A stretch of DNA of 64,000 nt, taken from the NCBI RefSeq assembly GCF_004124235.1, contig NZ_CP032487.1, positions 3,472,001-3,536,000 on the forward strand. The letters are read 5' to 3'. The first letter of the stretch is position 1. Every line of letters starts with the position of its first letter. A program made the translations under genes and the position numbers. Positions 1 through 11,288 of the stretch are shown in pieces. Origin of the DNA: Yersinia hibernica. GTDB taxonomy: Bacteria; Pseudomonadota; Gammaproteobacteria; Enterobacterales; Enterobacteriaceae. The notes below the pieces were generated by a model. That model did not search any database. It had not been told where the DNA came from and saw only the letters and a list, made by a program, of their open reading frames with translations.

Positions 1-659
1 GGAATTTGGAAGAAACCAGCAGAGGCCTCGCCATTACCGCTATAACGGAATGTTTGAACAAAATCACTGGGCTCGGATGTACTGTAAGTAATTGGCAATG
101 CAGTGTCACAAGAAGTGCCAGTATTACACGCAGGTTGAACCGTCACTTCTTTACTAATCGGATTATAACTTACCCGGTCACCCGGTAACCCCACGACGCG
201 CTTGATATAGTCCAAACGAGGATCGAGCGGATATTTAAATACCGCAATATCACCACGCTTGGGATGCCCAGTAGGAATCAGCGTAGTTTGAGTAATAGGG
301 TCTTTAATGCCGTAAGCAAATTTCTCGACCAGAATGAAATCGCCAATCAATAATGTTGGCATCATCGAGCCAGAGGGGATCTGGAAGGGTTCGTAAATAA
401 ACGAACGCACGATAAATACCAGAGCTAACACCGGGAAAATTGAAGCACAAGTCTCAATCCACCCAGGCTGTTTTGCCGCCGGTGCCAGAGTCTTGTTATC
501 TACTGCACTCCCCGTTTGCGCCTTGATCTCCGCAGTTTGCGCATTCACTGCCGCAATTTTTGCCTGACGGGCCGGCCCCCATTTAAACCGCTCGAAGCAC
601 CAGATAATCCCTGTCACCAGCGTTGCAATCGCTAAAACCAAGGCAAATATGTTAGCCAT
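1..659 (-). CDS. lepB: Signal peptidase I (C-terminus beyond left edge)
   Basis: Leader peptidase that cleaves signal peptides from exported proteins at the periplasmic face of the inner membrane. The first 219 residues are present; the C-terminus lies outside the window. Two N-terminal membrane segments are visible (about residues 2-21 and 72-88) with a basic/Ala-rich cytoplasmic loop between them. The catalytic serine motif SGSMMPTL places the nucleophile at Ser98, and the general-base lysine is Lys153 in YIKRVVGLPGD, both shifted by 7 from the E. coli Ser91/Lys146. ATG start at 657-659 follows lepA by 9 nt, so the two form the usual lepA-lepB operon. Confidence 0.97.
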   Translation of the reverse strand, partial: MANIFALVLAIATLVTGIIWCFERFKWGPARQAKIAAVNAQTAEIKAQTGSAVDNKTLAPAAKQPGWIETCASIFPVLALVFIVRSFIYEPFQIPSGSMMPTLLIGDFILVEKFAYGIKDPITQTTLIPTGHPKRGDIAVFKYPLDPRLDYIKRVVGLPGDRVSYNPISKEVTVQPACNTGTSCDTALPITYSTSEPSDFVQTFRYSGNGEASAGFFQI

Positions 660-668
660 TAAAACTCC

Positions 669-2468
<1,800 letters not shown>

Positions 2469-2835
2469 TTATATGAATTTTTCTCTAGTCGTTGTCTTTA
2501 ATTGATTATTGGTGGACACAGCGATGGACTCAAACCCAAAACTACCCACATAAATATGCACGCATCTTACACTGTATGTCAGCCTCGTGAAAGGCATCAC
2601 ACTTAGCTTGTTAGCTGATTTATGCTGTTAAAATGTATCAGCGCCTTTCTGCTAGTCGTTATAGTCAGGATACTGTCCCGTTTCAAAGAGTCATGCATTT
2701 CTATTTCAATATAAATCTTTATCTAATCACTTTAGGAAAATGCTCATTTACCCTATAGGGAAATACCCTAGAGTATTAATGTGATGTTGTAATAACCAAG
2801 TGAAATATCCTCTTGGCGGCCAGATGGAGAATATT
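2469..2835. other. AT-rich intergenic region upstream of lepA
   Basis: About 370 bp between divergent genes that must hold the lepA promoter and the promoter of the rightward membrane-protein gene. No RNA gene or terminator was recognised. A perfect 10-bp palindrome, CCCTATAGGG, lies at 2751-2760 and is followed after five bases by a further CCCTA, which is an operator-like arrangement of unknown meaning. Confidence 0.5.
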
Positions 2836-3675
2836 ATGATTGATGAAGGAAAAATACTTAGCCGCCATGAGTTGAGAAGTAAAAACTCAAAATTAACCAT
2901 TGGTATAATAATATGTGTATTAGGGATAAGTTTTATAATAATTAGTTTATCAATGGCGACATCTATTTTCTCAACACCTTCTATCCTTTCAATATTATGT
3001 GTCGCTATCGCCGGGATATCGCTAAGTGCATTACTATACTCACGCTTATATGACACACCAATATTTACCTATTTCCTTTATGAAAAAGGTATCCGAGTAT
3101 TTAATCATCACAGTGGGAATGTTTACTTTATATCATTTAACAAAATAAAATATATTTATAAGTATCACGCTGGAATAAACCCTAGTGGTAAAATTAATGC
3201 CATGGCATTCCGAACATCAAAAAATCAGCATTGGAATATTATTATTAATAACATAACCAATGCATACCCCCTGATAAACACGATAACTCATCAGCAAGTC
3301 ATGCATGTCGGATTAATCAGCTTAGATACATTATCTCGGGGGGAAAACATCGTATTTGATGTCGTGCGAAAGAATGAAAATTGGCTAAACTCACTGATAC
3401 TTAATTTCATTTGGCTGAAAAAAATGCCGATGGACACAAGCCAGCTCTCACTCAGTGCCCACTCATTGGTTACTACAAAAGGTGCAATTAACATTGAGGA
3501 TATACTGCGTATTGAAACCTTACATGAAGCACATCACGATAAAATACGATTATTTGATGCGAAAGGTAGCATACTCTTTTCAGTAGATTATTCGTCTCTC
3601 ATCAGCGCAGATCTTTTTATTGCCCTACTGGAACATATGATACAGAACAGAATACCAGCCTACTATGGCGAATAA
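2836..3675 (+). CDS. Uncharacterised two-TM membrane protein
   Basis: Not recognised. The 279-residue protein has two adjacent hydrophobic segments near the N-terminus (about residues 22-46 and 53-74), then roughly 200 soluble residues with no motif I know. The layout resembles small PH-like or DUF membrane proteins with a cytoplasmic beta-rich domain, but this is only an impression. The ATG at 2836 is preferred because GGAG at 2826-2829 lies six bases upstream; a GTG at 2800 and an ATG at 2824 are also in frame. It is AT-richer than its neighbours and sits in the rseC-lepA gap, converging on rseC with 11 nt between the stop codons, so it looks like an accessory insertion in a conserved operon neighbourhood. 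Confidence 0.75.
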   Translation: MIDEGKILSRHELRSKNSKLTIGIIICVLGISFIIISLSMATSIFSTPSILSILCVAIAGISLSALLYSRLYDTPIFTYFLYEKGIRVFNHHSGNVYFISFNKIKYIYKYHAGINPSGKINAMAFRTSKNQHWNIIINNITNAYPLINTITHQQVMHVGLISLDTLSRGENIVFDVVRKNENWLNSLILNFIWLKKMPMDTSQLSLSAHSLVTTKGAINIEDILRIETLHEAHHDKIRLFDAKGSILFSVDYSSLISADLFIALLEHMIQNRIPAYYGE

Positions 3676-3686
3676 ATAATGCAGAA

Positions 3687-4148
3687 TTACTCTTGCGGGA
3701 TACGTATAGCTGTTGGAGGTAAGCCAATTTGCAAAACAGCTGGTTGATAATCACTTTTCTCTTCAATTTTAATCGCCACCGTTCGGGCCAACAAAAAACC
3801 CAAACTAGCCCCAGAAATAGCACCTAGAGCTGTAAAAGCATCAGTAATAAATAAAGCTTGAAACAGCGCGCCACCCGCAATCAGCCCAATTAATGGCGTT
3901 AAATAAACTAAAGCGGCAGAACGTAATAAGCTGCTTTCACTAATTCCAACCTCAACCTTTTGCCCAGGTTCAAGAGGTTGTGAAATAGCTATTTTTAACT
4001 GATGCTGTGACTCTGGCCCCAACTCATTTAATAAATGACTGCCACATCCAGTACGCGCATTGCAACTTCCACAACCAGAATGTGGCTCACAACGTAACAG
4101 TGCTATCCCATTGTGCCAAGAGATAACTGTCGCCCATTCCCTCATCAT
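3687..4148 (-). CDS. rseC: RseC, SoxR-reducing system / sigma-E operon membrane protein
   Basis: Inner-membrane protein encoded last in the rpoE operon; the family includes RseC and RnfE-associated SoxR-reducing factors. The N-terminal cytoplasmic cysteine cluster (Cys20, Cys26, Cys29, Cys35) could bind metal or an iron-sulfur cluster, and two membrane segments follow (about 74-96 and 104-124). The length of 153 residues is normal. The start codon overlaps the end of rseB by four bases (ATGA), which indicates translational coupling. Confidence 0.95.
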   Translation of the reverse strand: MMREWATVISWHNGIALLRCEPHSGCGSCNARTGCGSHLLNELGPESQHQLKIAISQPLEPGQKVEVGISESSLLRSAALVYLTPLIGLIAGGALFQALFITDAFTALGAISGASLGFLLARTVAIKIEEKSDYQPAVLQIGLPPTAIRIPQE

Positions 4149-5101
4149 TTTGCAGACTCCAAAACCACACTATCAGCAATACGCTTCGCAGTCGAAGGAG
4201 GCAACTCTCCAACTACAGTGATTTCGACATTATTACGGGTTTCACTATGAACAGTGCGACGCCCTTGGCGCAGGGATTGTTCTGAGGGCGCATCTTTACC
4301 TACAGGGTTCACATTCACCGAGAAACTAAACAAGCCATCAGAATAGAGTCGTGATTCAGTTGGTGTATCCATGTTGGGCAATGTACGCCGGCTGTGTGAA
4401 ACCTCGGTAACTCCCTCAGGAAGCCAACGTGGGGCCCAAGCAAAATCGACTTTATTTTTTGCCGGTAAAGCAAGCAAAGGAGGCAAAGACAGTTTTAATA
4501 CCCCTTGCAGAATCTCTTGAATAGGTTCACCGACAGCAAATGAAATCACCCGAAACTGCTCGAGAGTTTCACCATCACGATCCAACAGATCTATTCGCAT
4601 AGGAAGTTTTGTTGTCTCATCCATCCAAATAATATAACTGTATCGCGTACTATCGCGCGCAACGACTCGAATAACCTGACATGGCCTATCAGCTACTCGG
4701 GCACGGCCTAGGGCGATATAGTTATAGTGTTTGGCTAGTTTTTCAAAATCGGGGAATACAACAGAGGGCAAAGCATCAACAATGTGCTCACCGCTCAACG
4801 TAAAAGAGTCAAAGCCTGGCTCGAAATAACTTATTTCATTGCCGCGCTGTATGATTTCTGTACGTGGGCCATCCATACGCAGCAATTGTGCTAACGTTTT
4901 TTTATCAAGGATGGCATGGCGATAGCGAAGAGAATCAATCCCCTGCTTGTTAACATTTATGTAGGATAGCTCATAATTGAGCGATTTACTGGCAGCGCTC
5001 ATGTCCTGCAGCATTGCTATCGGCGGAGTCTCCGCCGAAGCAATTGTTGGCATGAGCAGGCTGCCCGCCATTAAACAGACGGAAAACCAAAGTTGCTTCA
5101 T
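4145..5101 (-). CDS. rseB: RseB, periplasmic regulator of the sigma-E pathway
   Basis: Periplasmic protein that binds the periplasmic tail of RseA and protects it from DegS cleavage until it senses mislocalised lipopolysaccharide. It starts with a clear signal peptide (MKQLWFSVCLMAGSLLMPT, cleavage after ASA) and has the full family length of 318 residues with the conserved RYRHAILD, RGNEISYFEPG and LPMRIDLLDRDGE stretches seen in E. coli RseB. It overlaps rseA by one base and rseC by four. Confidence 0.97.
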   Translation of the reverse strand: MKQLWFSVCLMAGSLLMPTIASAETPPIAMLQDMSAASKSLNYELSYINVNKQGIDSLRYRHAILDKKTLAQLLRMDGPRTEIIQRGNEISYFEPGFDSFTLSGEHIVDALPSVVFPDFEKLAKHYNYIALGRARVADRPCQVIRVVARDSTRYSYIIWMDETTKLPMRIDLLDRDGETLEQFRVISFAVGEPIQEILQGVLKLSLPPLLALPAKNKVDFAWAPRWLPEGVTEVSHSRRTLPNMDTPTESRLYSDGLFSFSVNVNPVGKDAPSEQSLRQGRRTVHSETRNNVEITVVGELPPSTAKRIADSVVLESAK

Positions 5102-5757
5102 TACTGCTGCTGCATTCCTAAGGACTGAGTTCCGGGGACCTGAATAGCGGCTTGAGTTGATGCTGCAGGCGCCTGCGACACCTCAGTTTGTGGCAAACGG
5201 CGCTGCAATTCGAAATCTTGCAATTGCGTCATCATATTAACGCGGCGACGTTGCTCTTGAACCTGATGCTGTTGAGTCGTCCCAAAAGAACCGTCAGCAG
5301 GCACACCAAAACTGACTGGCGATGCTTTGCCCATCATCGGTAACGTATTAAAAGCAGGAGCCTCTGACTGTAGATTGCCAGATTCAGGTTGGTTATATTG
5401 CTGAACGCCCACAATAACGGCGAGGGAAACACATGCAGCAACCCCCACTTGCGTAATCTGGCTGGCCCACGGCCGAACTTTTTGCCAGAAAGGCATTTTC
5501 TGCCAGACATGAGGTTGTGGCTGAGATTCAGGCACAGCAATAGGAACAAAACGAGCAGGCTCATTTTTGAGCGCCTCTGCGACACGGCTGGCGATATCCA
5601 GATGCAAGACTTCACCAACATCCCCCCGCAGGGTATCACGGATTAAATGATAGCTCTGCCAGCTTTGCTGTAATCCTTTATCTTTCGATAAAGAACCTAT
5701 CAGCTCACTATCAAGAGTTTCTCCGTCCATCAGAGCGGAAAGCTTTTCTTTCTGCAT
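5101..5757 (-). CDS. rseA: RseA, anti-sigma-E factor
   Basis: Inner-membrane anti-sigma factor that sequesters RpoE. Residues 1 to about 90 form the cytoplasmic sigma-binding domain, about 101-119 the single membrane helix, and the rest is periplasmic. The DegS cut site is conserved: Val148-Ser149 in SPVSFG falls at the same residue numbers as in E. coli. The tail is rich in Gln, as expected for the RseB/DegS-regulated region. It follows rpoE by 24 nt. Confidence 0.97.
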   Translation of the reverse strand: MQKEKLSALMDGETLDSELIGSLSKDKGLQQSWQSYHLIRDTLRGDVGEVLHLDIASRVAEALKNEPARFVPIAVPESQPQPHVWQKMPFWQKVRPWASQITQVGVAACVSLAVIVGVQQYNQPESGNLQSEAPAFNTLPMMGKASPVSFGVPADGSFGTTQQHQVQEQRRRVNMMTQLQDFELQRRLPQTEVSQAPAASTQAAIQVPGTQSLGMQQQ

Positions 5758-5781
5758 GCCAAATACCCTTTGTGTGTCCGC

Positions 5782-6357
5782 TTATCGCTGAATCAGCGGC
5801 TGAACTTTATTATCGATAGCCTCTCTGGCACGGAAGATACGGGAACGAACAGTACCTACCGGACAGTCCATAATGACAGCTATCTCTTCATAGCTTAGAC
5901 CATCTAACTCCCTGAGTGTAATCGCCATCCGGAGATCTTCAGGAAGTGACTCTATGGTTTTAAAAACTATCTGCCTCAATTCTTCTGACAACATTAAGTT
6001 CTCAGGGTTCGATATTTCTTTCAATGCACCCGCATTTTCGTAATTTTCAGCATCATTTGCATCCACATCACTGGATGGCGGACGCCGCCCCTGAGCAACT
6101 AAATAATTTTTCGCCGTATTAACAGCAATACGGTAAAGCCAAGTATAAAAAGCACTGTCGCCACGAAACGACTCTAAGGCACGATATGCCTTAATAAAAG
6201 ATTCTTGAACTACATCAGGGACATCCCCCTGAGGTACGTATCGGGATACGAGGCTCGCAACCTTATGCTGGTATCGAATTACCAGTAAATTGAACGATTG
6301 CTGATCACCTTTCTGGACCCGTTCAACCAGCATCTGATCCGTTAACTGCTCGCTCAT
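5782..6357 (-). CDS. rpoE: RNA polymerase extracytoplasmic stress sigma factor RpoE (sigma-E)
   Basis: ECF sigma factor controlling the envelope stress response. The 191 residues match the E. coli protein in length. Sigma region 2 includes DVVQESFIKAYRALESF, and region 4 is the helix-turn-helix YEEIAVIMDCPVGTVRSRIF. It is the first gene of rpoE-rseA-rseB-rseC and is divergent from nadB, the standard enterobacterial order. A sigma-E type promoter lies upstream, implying autoregulation. Confidence 0.98.
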   Translation of the reverse strand: MSEQLTDQMLVERVQKGDQQSFNLLVIRYQHKVASLVSRYVPQGDVPDVVQESFIKAYRALESFRGDSAFYTWLYRIAVNTAKNYLVAQGRRPPSSDVDANDAENYENAGALKEISNPENLMLSEELRQIVFKTIESLPEDLRMAITLRELDGLSYEEIAVIMDCPVGTVRSRIFRAREAIDNKVQPLIQR

Positions 6358-6441
6358 CCGAGGTGAACTCTCCCGAAATCTATCCCCACGCTAAAAGTAG
6401 TACTGCCAGCCATATCTTTATTTTCCTGAGCAAGCACACGC

Positions 6442-6469
6442 TTGGAGTTTATAAAATTTGCAAAGTTCC
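6442..6469 (-). promoter_or_regulatory. Sigma-E dependent promoter of rpoE
   Basis: On the minus strand GGAACTT is followed by 16 bases and then TCCAA, close to the sigma-E consensus (GAACTT, 16 bp, TCTGA). It lies about 85 bp upstream of the rpoE start codon, as in the autoregulated rpoE P2 promoter of E. coli. Confidence 0.8.
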
Positions 6470-6581
6470 ATGTTGCCAGATTATTTGTCTGAATATTCTT
6501 TAGACATCTTATAGCCATAGCTTTTGCTCTGGCAGATAGGCTAACATGAATTTCACTCTTCTTCTGCACACATCATACGAT

Positions 6582-8183
6582 ATGCAATCATCATCTGAAC
6601 ACGTTAGCGATGTATTGATCATCGGGAGTGGCGCTGCCGGTTTGTCATTGGCTTTGCGTCTCGCGCCACATTGTAAAGTCACTGTCCTAAGCAAAGGGCC
6701 TCTAAATGAGGGTGCCACTTTTTATGCTCAGGGCGGCATTGCTGCCGTTTTTGATGAAACCGACAGCATCAGCTCACATGTCGATGACACCCTGATTGCC
6801 GGGGCGGGACTTTGTGATAAAGAAGCCGTAGAGTTTATCGCCAGCAACGCCCGTTCTTGCGTGCAATGGCTGATTGACCAAGGTGTCCTTTTTGATACCG
6901 AAACCAATGCCAGCGGTGAAGAACGCTATCACCTTACCCGAGAAGGTGGTCATAGCCATCGCCGTATACTACATACCGCGGACGCTACAGGTAAAGAAGT
7001 AGAGACCACCCTAGTGGGCAAAGCAAGAGCCCACCCTAATATTTTCGTTAAAGAGCGCTGTAATGCCGTCGATCTTATCACGTCGAATAAAGTGGGTCTG
7101 GCGGGGACCAAGCGTGTAGTTGGTGCTTATATCTGGAACCGCGAATTAGAGAAAGTTGAAACTTTTCGCGCCAAAGCCGTGGTGCTAGCAACAGGTGGTG
7201 CCGCTAAAGTTTATCAATATACTACCAACCCAGATATCTCTTCTGGTGATGGAATTGCCATGGCGTGGCGTGCTGGGTGCCGGGTCGCGAATCTGGAATT
7301 TAACCAATTCCATCCGACCTGTCTGTTTCATCCGCAAGCCCGCAACTTTTTACTGACCGAAGCATTACGCGGTGAAGGAGCCTATCTTAAACGCCCCGAT
7401 GGCAGCCGTTTCATGCTTGATTTTGATGCGCGGGGTGAACTCGCACCGCGGGATATCGTGGCGCGCGCCATTGACCATGAAATGAAGCGCCTCGGCGCTG
7501 ATTGTATGTATCTCGATATCAGCCATAAACCCACTGATTTCGTGATGCAGCACTTCCCAATGATTTACGAGAAATTGCTGTCTTTGGGTATCGATTTGAC
7601 AAAAGAGGCGATTCCAATCGTTCCAGCCGCACATTACACCTGCGGTGGCGTAATGGTCGATCAACATGGGCGTACTGATTTAGACGGGTTATATGCGATT
7701 GGCGAAGTCAGCTATACCGGCTTACATGGTGCTAACCGCATGGCATCCAACTCACTACTCGAATGTTTGGTTTATGGCTGGTCTGCTGCCGAAGATATTC
7801 TTATGCGCTTACCTACCGCCAAGTTGGCTCAGCATCTGCCTGACTGGGATGAAAGCCGTGTTGATAACTCAGATGAACGCGTTGTCATCCAGCATAACTG
7901 GCATGAATTGCGTTTATTTATGTGGGATTACGTCGGTATTGTGCGCACCACCAAGCGCTTAGAACGGGCCTTGCGCCGCATTAATACCTTGCAGCAGGAA
8001 ATTGATGAATATTATGCCAATTTCCGTATCTCAAATAATCTCTTGGAATTACGTAATCTGGTGCAAGTTGCCGAGTTAATTGTGCGTTGTGCCATGGATC
8101 GTAAAGAAAGCCGTGGGTTGCACTATACCCTTGACTACCCAGAACAAATCGACAATCCCAAACCGACGATTCTCCACCCATAA
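6582..8183 (+). CDS. nadB: L-aspartate oxidase (NAD biosynthesis)
   Basis: FAD enzyme that oxidises L-aspartate to iminoaspartate, the first step of de novo NAD synthesis, and is known to use oxygen or fumarate. The dinucleotide-binding motif [13 protein letters not shown] is at the N-terminus and the family signature [11 protein letters not shown] is near residue 385. The start at 6582 aligns residue by residue with E. coli NadB (M-x5-EH-x2-DVLIIG) and gives 533 residues. An in-frame ATG at 6546 has an AGG five bases upstream and would add 12 residues, so translation may start there instead. Divergent from rpoE as in other enterobacteria. Confidence 0.96.
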   Translation: MQSSSEHVSDVLIIGSGAAGLSLALRLAPHCKVTVLSKGPLNEGATFYAQGGIAAVFDETDSISSHVDDTLIAGAGLCDKEAVEFIASNARSCVQWLIDQGVLFDTETNASGEERYHLTREGGHSHRRILHTADATGKEVETTLVGKARAHPNIFVKERCNAVDLITSNKVGLAGTKRVVGAYIWNRELEKVETFRAKAVVLATGGAAKVYQYTTNPDISSGDGIAMAWRAGCRVANLEFNQFHPTCLFHPQARNFLLTEALRGEGAYLKRPDGSRFMLDFDARGELAPRDIVARAIDHEMKRLGADCMYLDISHKPTDFVMQHFPMIYEKLLSLGIDLTKEAIPIVPAAHYTCGGVMVDQHGRTDLDGLYAIGEVSYTGLHGANRMASNSLLECLVYGWSAAEDILMRLPTAKLAQHLPDWDESRVDNSDERVVIQHNWHELRLFMWDYVGIVRTTKRLERALRRINTLQQEIDEYYANFRISNNLLELRNLVQVAELIVRCAMDRKESRGLHYTLDYPEQIDNPKPTILHP

Positions 8184-8261
8184 TACTTTTTCTGGGCGCA
8201 AAGTATCGCGCCCGACTTCCCCGCCCCCTCAGTCTTAGCCAGCAATTACTGCAACAATCCA

Positions 8262-9008
8262 CTAGTAATTTAGATAAAACTCGCTGATTAGCGCACAGAA
8301 TTCAGGCGAATAGACCCCTTCTGATTGGCGCAAATCCAACTGTTGAAGTTCAGTCTCACCAGCTTGACGTGATAATGTTAGCAGCATGCGGTGTAAAGGC
8401 TTGCCGGAGCGATCGCGAATATCAACCTTGCAACGAATAAACCAATGTTGTTGCTCAGCAAGACGCGCAAGTTCCGCCCCCAAATCGTGGGGCAAAATCA
8501 CACAAAAAATACCGTCCTCGGTGATAAGTTGCTCAACACAGTTCAATAATGCATCGTGAGTTAAGGAACCGGTATAACGTGCGGTATCCCGAGCCTCATC
8601 GCGGCAAGCAACGGCGGGGGCAAAATAAGGTGGATTACTGACAATCAGGTCATACTGATGAAGATGATTGCTGGCAAACTGATGTACATCTTGCGCATAA
8701 ATACAAATTCGCTCCGCCCATGGCGATTGCGCTGCATTGCTGCTCGCTTGTTGCGCGGCCTCGGGTTCCAGCTCTACGCCATCAATCATCACCTCTGATG
8801 GCGTACGCTGAGCAAGCATCAAGGCGATAAGCCCACTACCGCAGCCGATATCCAGCACTTTGCGCGTTTTTTCTACCGGCGCCCATGCTCCGAGTAGCAC
8901 ACCATCCGTGCCCACTTTCATGGCACACTGGTCATGCGCCACAAAAAATTGTTTAAAGGTAAAACCACCACGGCGCAACACCGTTTTTTTTCTCAATTGC
9001 TCGCCCAT
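8262..9008 (-). CDS. yfiC: tRNA1(Val) (adenine(37)-N6)-methyltransferase TrmN6 (YfiC)
   Basis: SAM-dependent methyltransferase that makes m6A37 in tRNA-Val1. The SAM loop VLDIGCGSGLIALML is followed by the catalytic motif NPPY in LIVSNPPYF. The N-terminal VLRRGGFTFKQFFVAHD matches E. coli YfiC. The ATG at 9008 (248 residues) has GGTGG five bases upstream; a GTG nine bases earlier, ending at 9017, is a possible alternative start. Divergent from srmB, as in E. coli. Confidence 0.94.
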   Translation of the reverse strand: MGEQLRKKTVLRRGGFTFKQFFVAHDQCAMKVGTDGVLLGAWAPVEKTRKVLDIGCGSGLIALMLAQRTPSEVMIDGVELEPEAAQQASSNAAQSPWAERICIYAQDVHQFASNHLHQYDLIVSNPPYFAPAVACRDEARDTARYTGSLTHDALLNCVEQLITEDGIFCVILPHDLGAELARLAEQQHWFIRCKVDIRDRSGKPLHRMLLTLSRQAGETELQQLDLRQSEGVYSPEFCALISEFYLNY

Positions 9009-9140
9009 ATTAGCCACCAGAATCTATAACCGGCGTAGCATAGGACAATATGACTGAAGGGAAAAGACATCATTACCGCTTAAACAGGTGAAGAATTCGG
9101 CTAACCCGTCTATAATCGGCGCCCCAAGTAGAGGAAGACC

Positions 9141-10457
9141 ATGACTGTAACCAATTTTTCCGAACTCGATCTCGATGAACGCCTGATTGACGCACTGCGC
9201 GACAAAGGCTATGAGCGCCCAACGGCCATTCAAGCTGCGGCTATTCCGCCAGCTATGGATGGCCGTGATGTATTGGGTTCGGCACCAACAGGCACTGGCA
9301 AAACTGCCGCCTTTTTGCTGCCAGCCTTGCAGCATTTGCTGGATTTTCCACGCAAAAAATCTGGCCCGCCAAGAATTTTGATCCTGACGCCAACCCGCGA
9401 ACTAGCCATGCAAGTGGCAGACCAAGCCCGTGAGTTGGCTAAACATACCCAACTGGATATCGCGACGATTACCGGTGGTGTGGCTTATATGAACCACGCG
9501 GAAGTCTTTAGTGAGAATCAGGATATCGTGGTGGCGACCACTGGCCGCTTGCTGCAATACATCAAAGAAGAAAATTTTGACTGTCGGGCAGTAGAAACGC
9601 TGATTCTGGATGAAGCTGACCGCATGCTGGATATGGGCTTCGCACAAGATATTGAAACCATTTCAGCAGAAACGCGTTGGCGCAAGCAGACCCTACTCTT
9701 CTCCGCCACACTAGAGGGTGACGCTATCCGTGAATTTGCGGAGCGCATCCTGACTGAGCCGGTAGAACTGGAAGCCGACCCATCACGCCGCGAACGTAAA
9801 AAAATTCAACAATGGTATTACCGCGCAGATAACATTGAACATAAAACCGCTTTGCTCGTGCATTTACTCAAGCAACCGGAAGTACAGAAATCCATTATTT
9901 TCGTCCGTACCCGTGAAAAGGTGCATCAACTGGTCAGTTGGCTGCGTGAAGCTGGGATTAACGCCTGGTTCCTTGAGGGCGAAATGGTTCAGGCCAAACG
10001 CACCGAAGCGGTGATACGTTTAAGTGATGGACGGGTTAACGTCCTAGTGGCGACCGATGTGGCGTCGCGTGGATTGGATATCGACGATATCAGCCACGTT
10101 TTCAACTTTGACCTGCCACTGACCGCCGACGTCTATCTGCACCGTATTGGCCGTACCGGCCGTGCTGGGCGTAAAGGCGTGGCTATCTCCCTAGTTGAAG
10201 CGCATGACCACTTATTACTGGGCAAAATTGGCCGTTATCTGAAAGAACCGCTGAAGCCACGTGTTGTTGATGAGTTACGCCCAACCAGCAAAGCACCAAG
10301 CGAAAAAACCACCGGCAAACCATCTAAAAAGGTTTTAGCCAAGCGCAAAGAGCTAAAAGAAGCCAGCAAAGAAAAAGCCAAGGTTAAGGTTCGGCATCGC
10401 GATGCTAAAAATGTGGGTAAGCGCCGTCAACCCAAAGATAAACCTGATACCAAGTAG
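9141..10457 (+). CDS. srmB: ATP-dependent RNA helicase SrmB (DEAD-box)
   Basis: DEAD-box helicase that assists early assembly of the 50S subunit. Motifs appear in order: Q motif region YERPTAIQ, Walker A SAPTGTGKT, PTRELAMQ, LDEADRM (DEAD box), SAT, and in the second RecA domain RTREK, VATDVASRGLD and HRIGRTGRAG. The basic Lys/Arg-rich C-terminal tail is typical. The 438-residue length is close to E. coli SrmB. Start ATG at 9141 follows AGAGGAAG. Confidence 0.97.
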   Translation: MTVTNFSELDLDERLIDALRDKGYERPTAIQAAAIPPAMDGRDVLGSAPTGTGKTAAFLLPALQHLLDFPRKKSGPPRILILTPTRELAMQVADQARELAKHTQLDIATITGGVAYMNHAEVFSENQDIVVATTGRLLQYIKEENFDCRAVETLILDEADRMLDMGFAQDIETISAETRWRKQTLLFSATLEGDAIREFAERILTEPVELEADPSRRERKKIQQWYYRADNIEHKTALLVHLLKQPEVQKSIIFVRTREKVHQLVSWLREAGINAWFLEGEMVQAKRTEAVIRLSDGRVNVLVATDVASRGLDIDDISHVFNFDLPLTADVYLHRIGRTGRAGRKGVAISLVEAHDHLLLGKIGRYLKEPLKPRVVDELRPTSKAPSEKTTGKPSKKVLAKRKELKEASKEKAKVKVRHRDAKNVGKRRQPKDKPDTK

Positions 10458-10484
10458 TTTGCGGTCTCATTCAGCAAGCTAATA

Positions 10485-10511
10485 AAAAGCCGCTTATAAA
10501 TAGCGGCTTTT
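10485..10511. terminator. Bidirectional Rho-independent terminator, srmB / yplB-like
   Basis: Perfect 10-bp stem (AAAAGCCGCT at 10485-10494, AGCGGCTTTT at 10502-10511) with a seven-base loop and T-runs available on both strands. It lies between the convergent srmB and ankyrin-protein genes. Confidence 0.9.
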
Positions 10512-10535
10512 GTTATTTATCAGGCAAATTTAAAA

Positions 10536-11288
10536 CTATTGCTGATAAACCTCTGCCAATTTCTTACCACGAAGCCAGACATTCAATCGCTGATATTGTT
10601 GCTGCATTTCAGCACTCTGAATGTTCAAGGGAGTCATCGCTAAATATTGTTGGAATGTTGCGCCCTGCTTATTGCGCAATTCAGGATCAGCACCGGCTTT
10701 TAGCAAACGTAATGCTAAGCTTGGTGCATTACTTTTACCTGCAAGATGCAGCGGAGTATCTCCCAGACGATCAGCCAGATTCGGGTCGACGCCCGCAACC
10801 AACAGCAAGATCACCTGGATCTCCCGCCCCGCCATGACCGCCGCAGCCAAAGGTGTTGCCTGTGTCACGCTGTTTCTGACATCAGGGCGAGTGTGGCTCT
10901 CAAGTAGAATTTGCAGGTAATGCGCATCTTGCACACTGGCTGCAGTATGCCAGGCGGTATCCCCTTGCAGCCCCGGTTGACAAGGATCAGCATGTTCTTG
11001 CAGTAATGCCGCCAGACTTGCGGGTTGCTGATGAAGAATAGCCCACTGCATTAACGTCACCGCCTGTTCACCCTGCTGTTGCAGCAACACTTTATTCGCT
11101 AACTGATGGATCTGTTTCACATCGCCTCGAACAATCGCCTCTGCCATCGGCATAACTAACGGATCGGTAAAAGCGATATTAATCTCGGTCATTGCCTGCC
11201 CCTCAAAACTCATTAATGGCATCAAAACACCGTAGAGAGCATAGCGCAACTGGCGTTTCACTCTCATCGTCAGTGTTGATTCAGGCAT
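10536..11288 (-). CDS. yplB: Ankyrin-repeat protein, probable YplB/PhlB-type phospholipase partner
   Basis: 250-residue ankyrin-repeat protein directly downstream of, and overlapping, a YplA-type phospholipase gene. Repeats are visible, for example TPLAAAVMAGREIQVILLL, GVDPNLADRLGDTPLHLAG and GADPELRNKQGATFQQYL. In Serratia and Yersinia phospholipase operons a second gene encodes an accessory/inhibitory partner that protects the producer; I infer that role here. The start at 11288 has GGGAG seven bases upstream and overlaps the yplA stop by eight bases, implying coupled translation; an ATG at 11315 would extend it by nine residues. An N-terminal hydrophobic patch (YALYGVLMPLMSFEGQA) may act as a signal sequence. 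Confidence 0.75.
   Translation of the reverse strand: MPESTLTMRVKRQLRYALYGVLMPLMSFEGQAMTEINIAFTDPLVMPMAEAIVRGDVKQIHQLANKVLLQQQGEQAVTLMQWAILHQQPASLAALLQEHADPCQPGLQGDTAWHTAASVQDAHYLQILLESHTRPDVRNSVTQATPLAAAVMAGREIQVILLLVAGVDPNLADRLGDTPLHLAGKSNAPSLALRLLKAGADPELRNKQGATFQQYLAMTPLNIQSAEMQQQYQRLNVWLRGKKLAEVYQQ

Noticed and set aside
6..188. Small plus-strand frame at the left edge
   Set aside because: It is antisense to the lepB coding sequence, whose catalytic motifs are clear on the minus strand.
2748..3056. 102-codon minus-strand frame opposite the unknown membrane protein
   Set aside because: Overlaps almost all of the better-supported plus-strand gene and has no start signal or homology.
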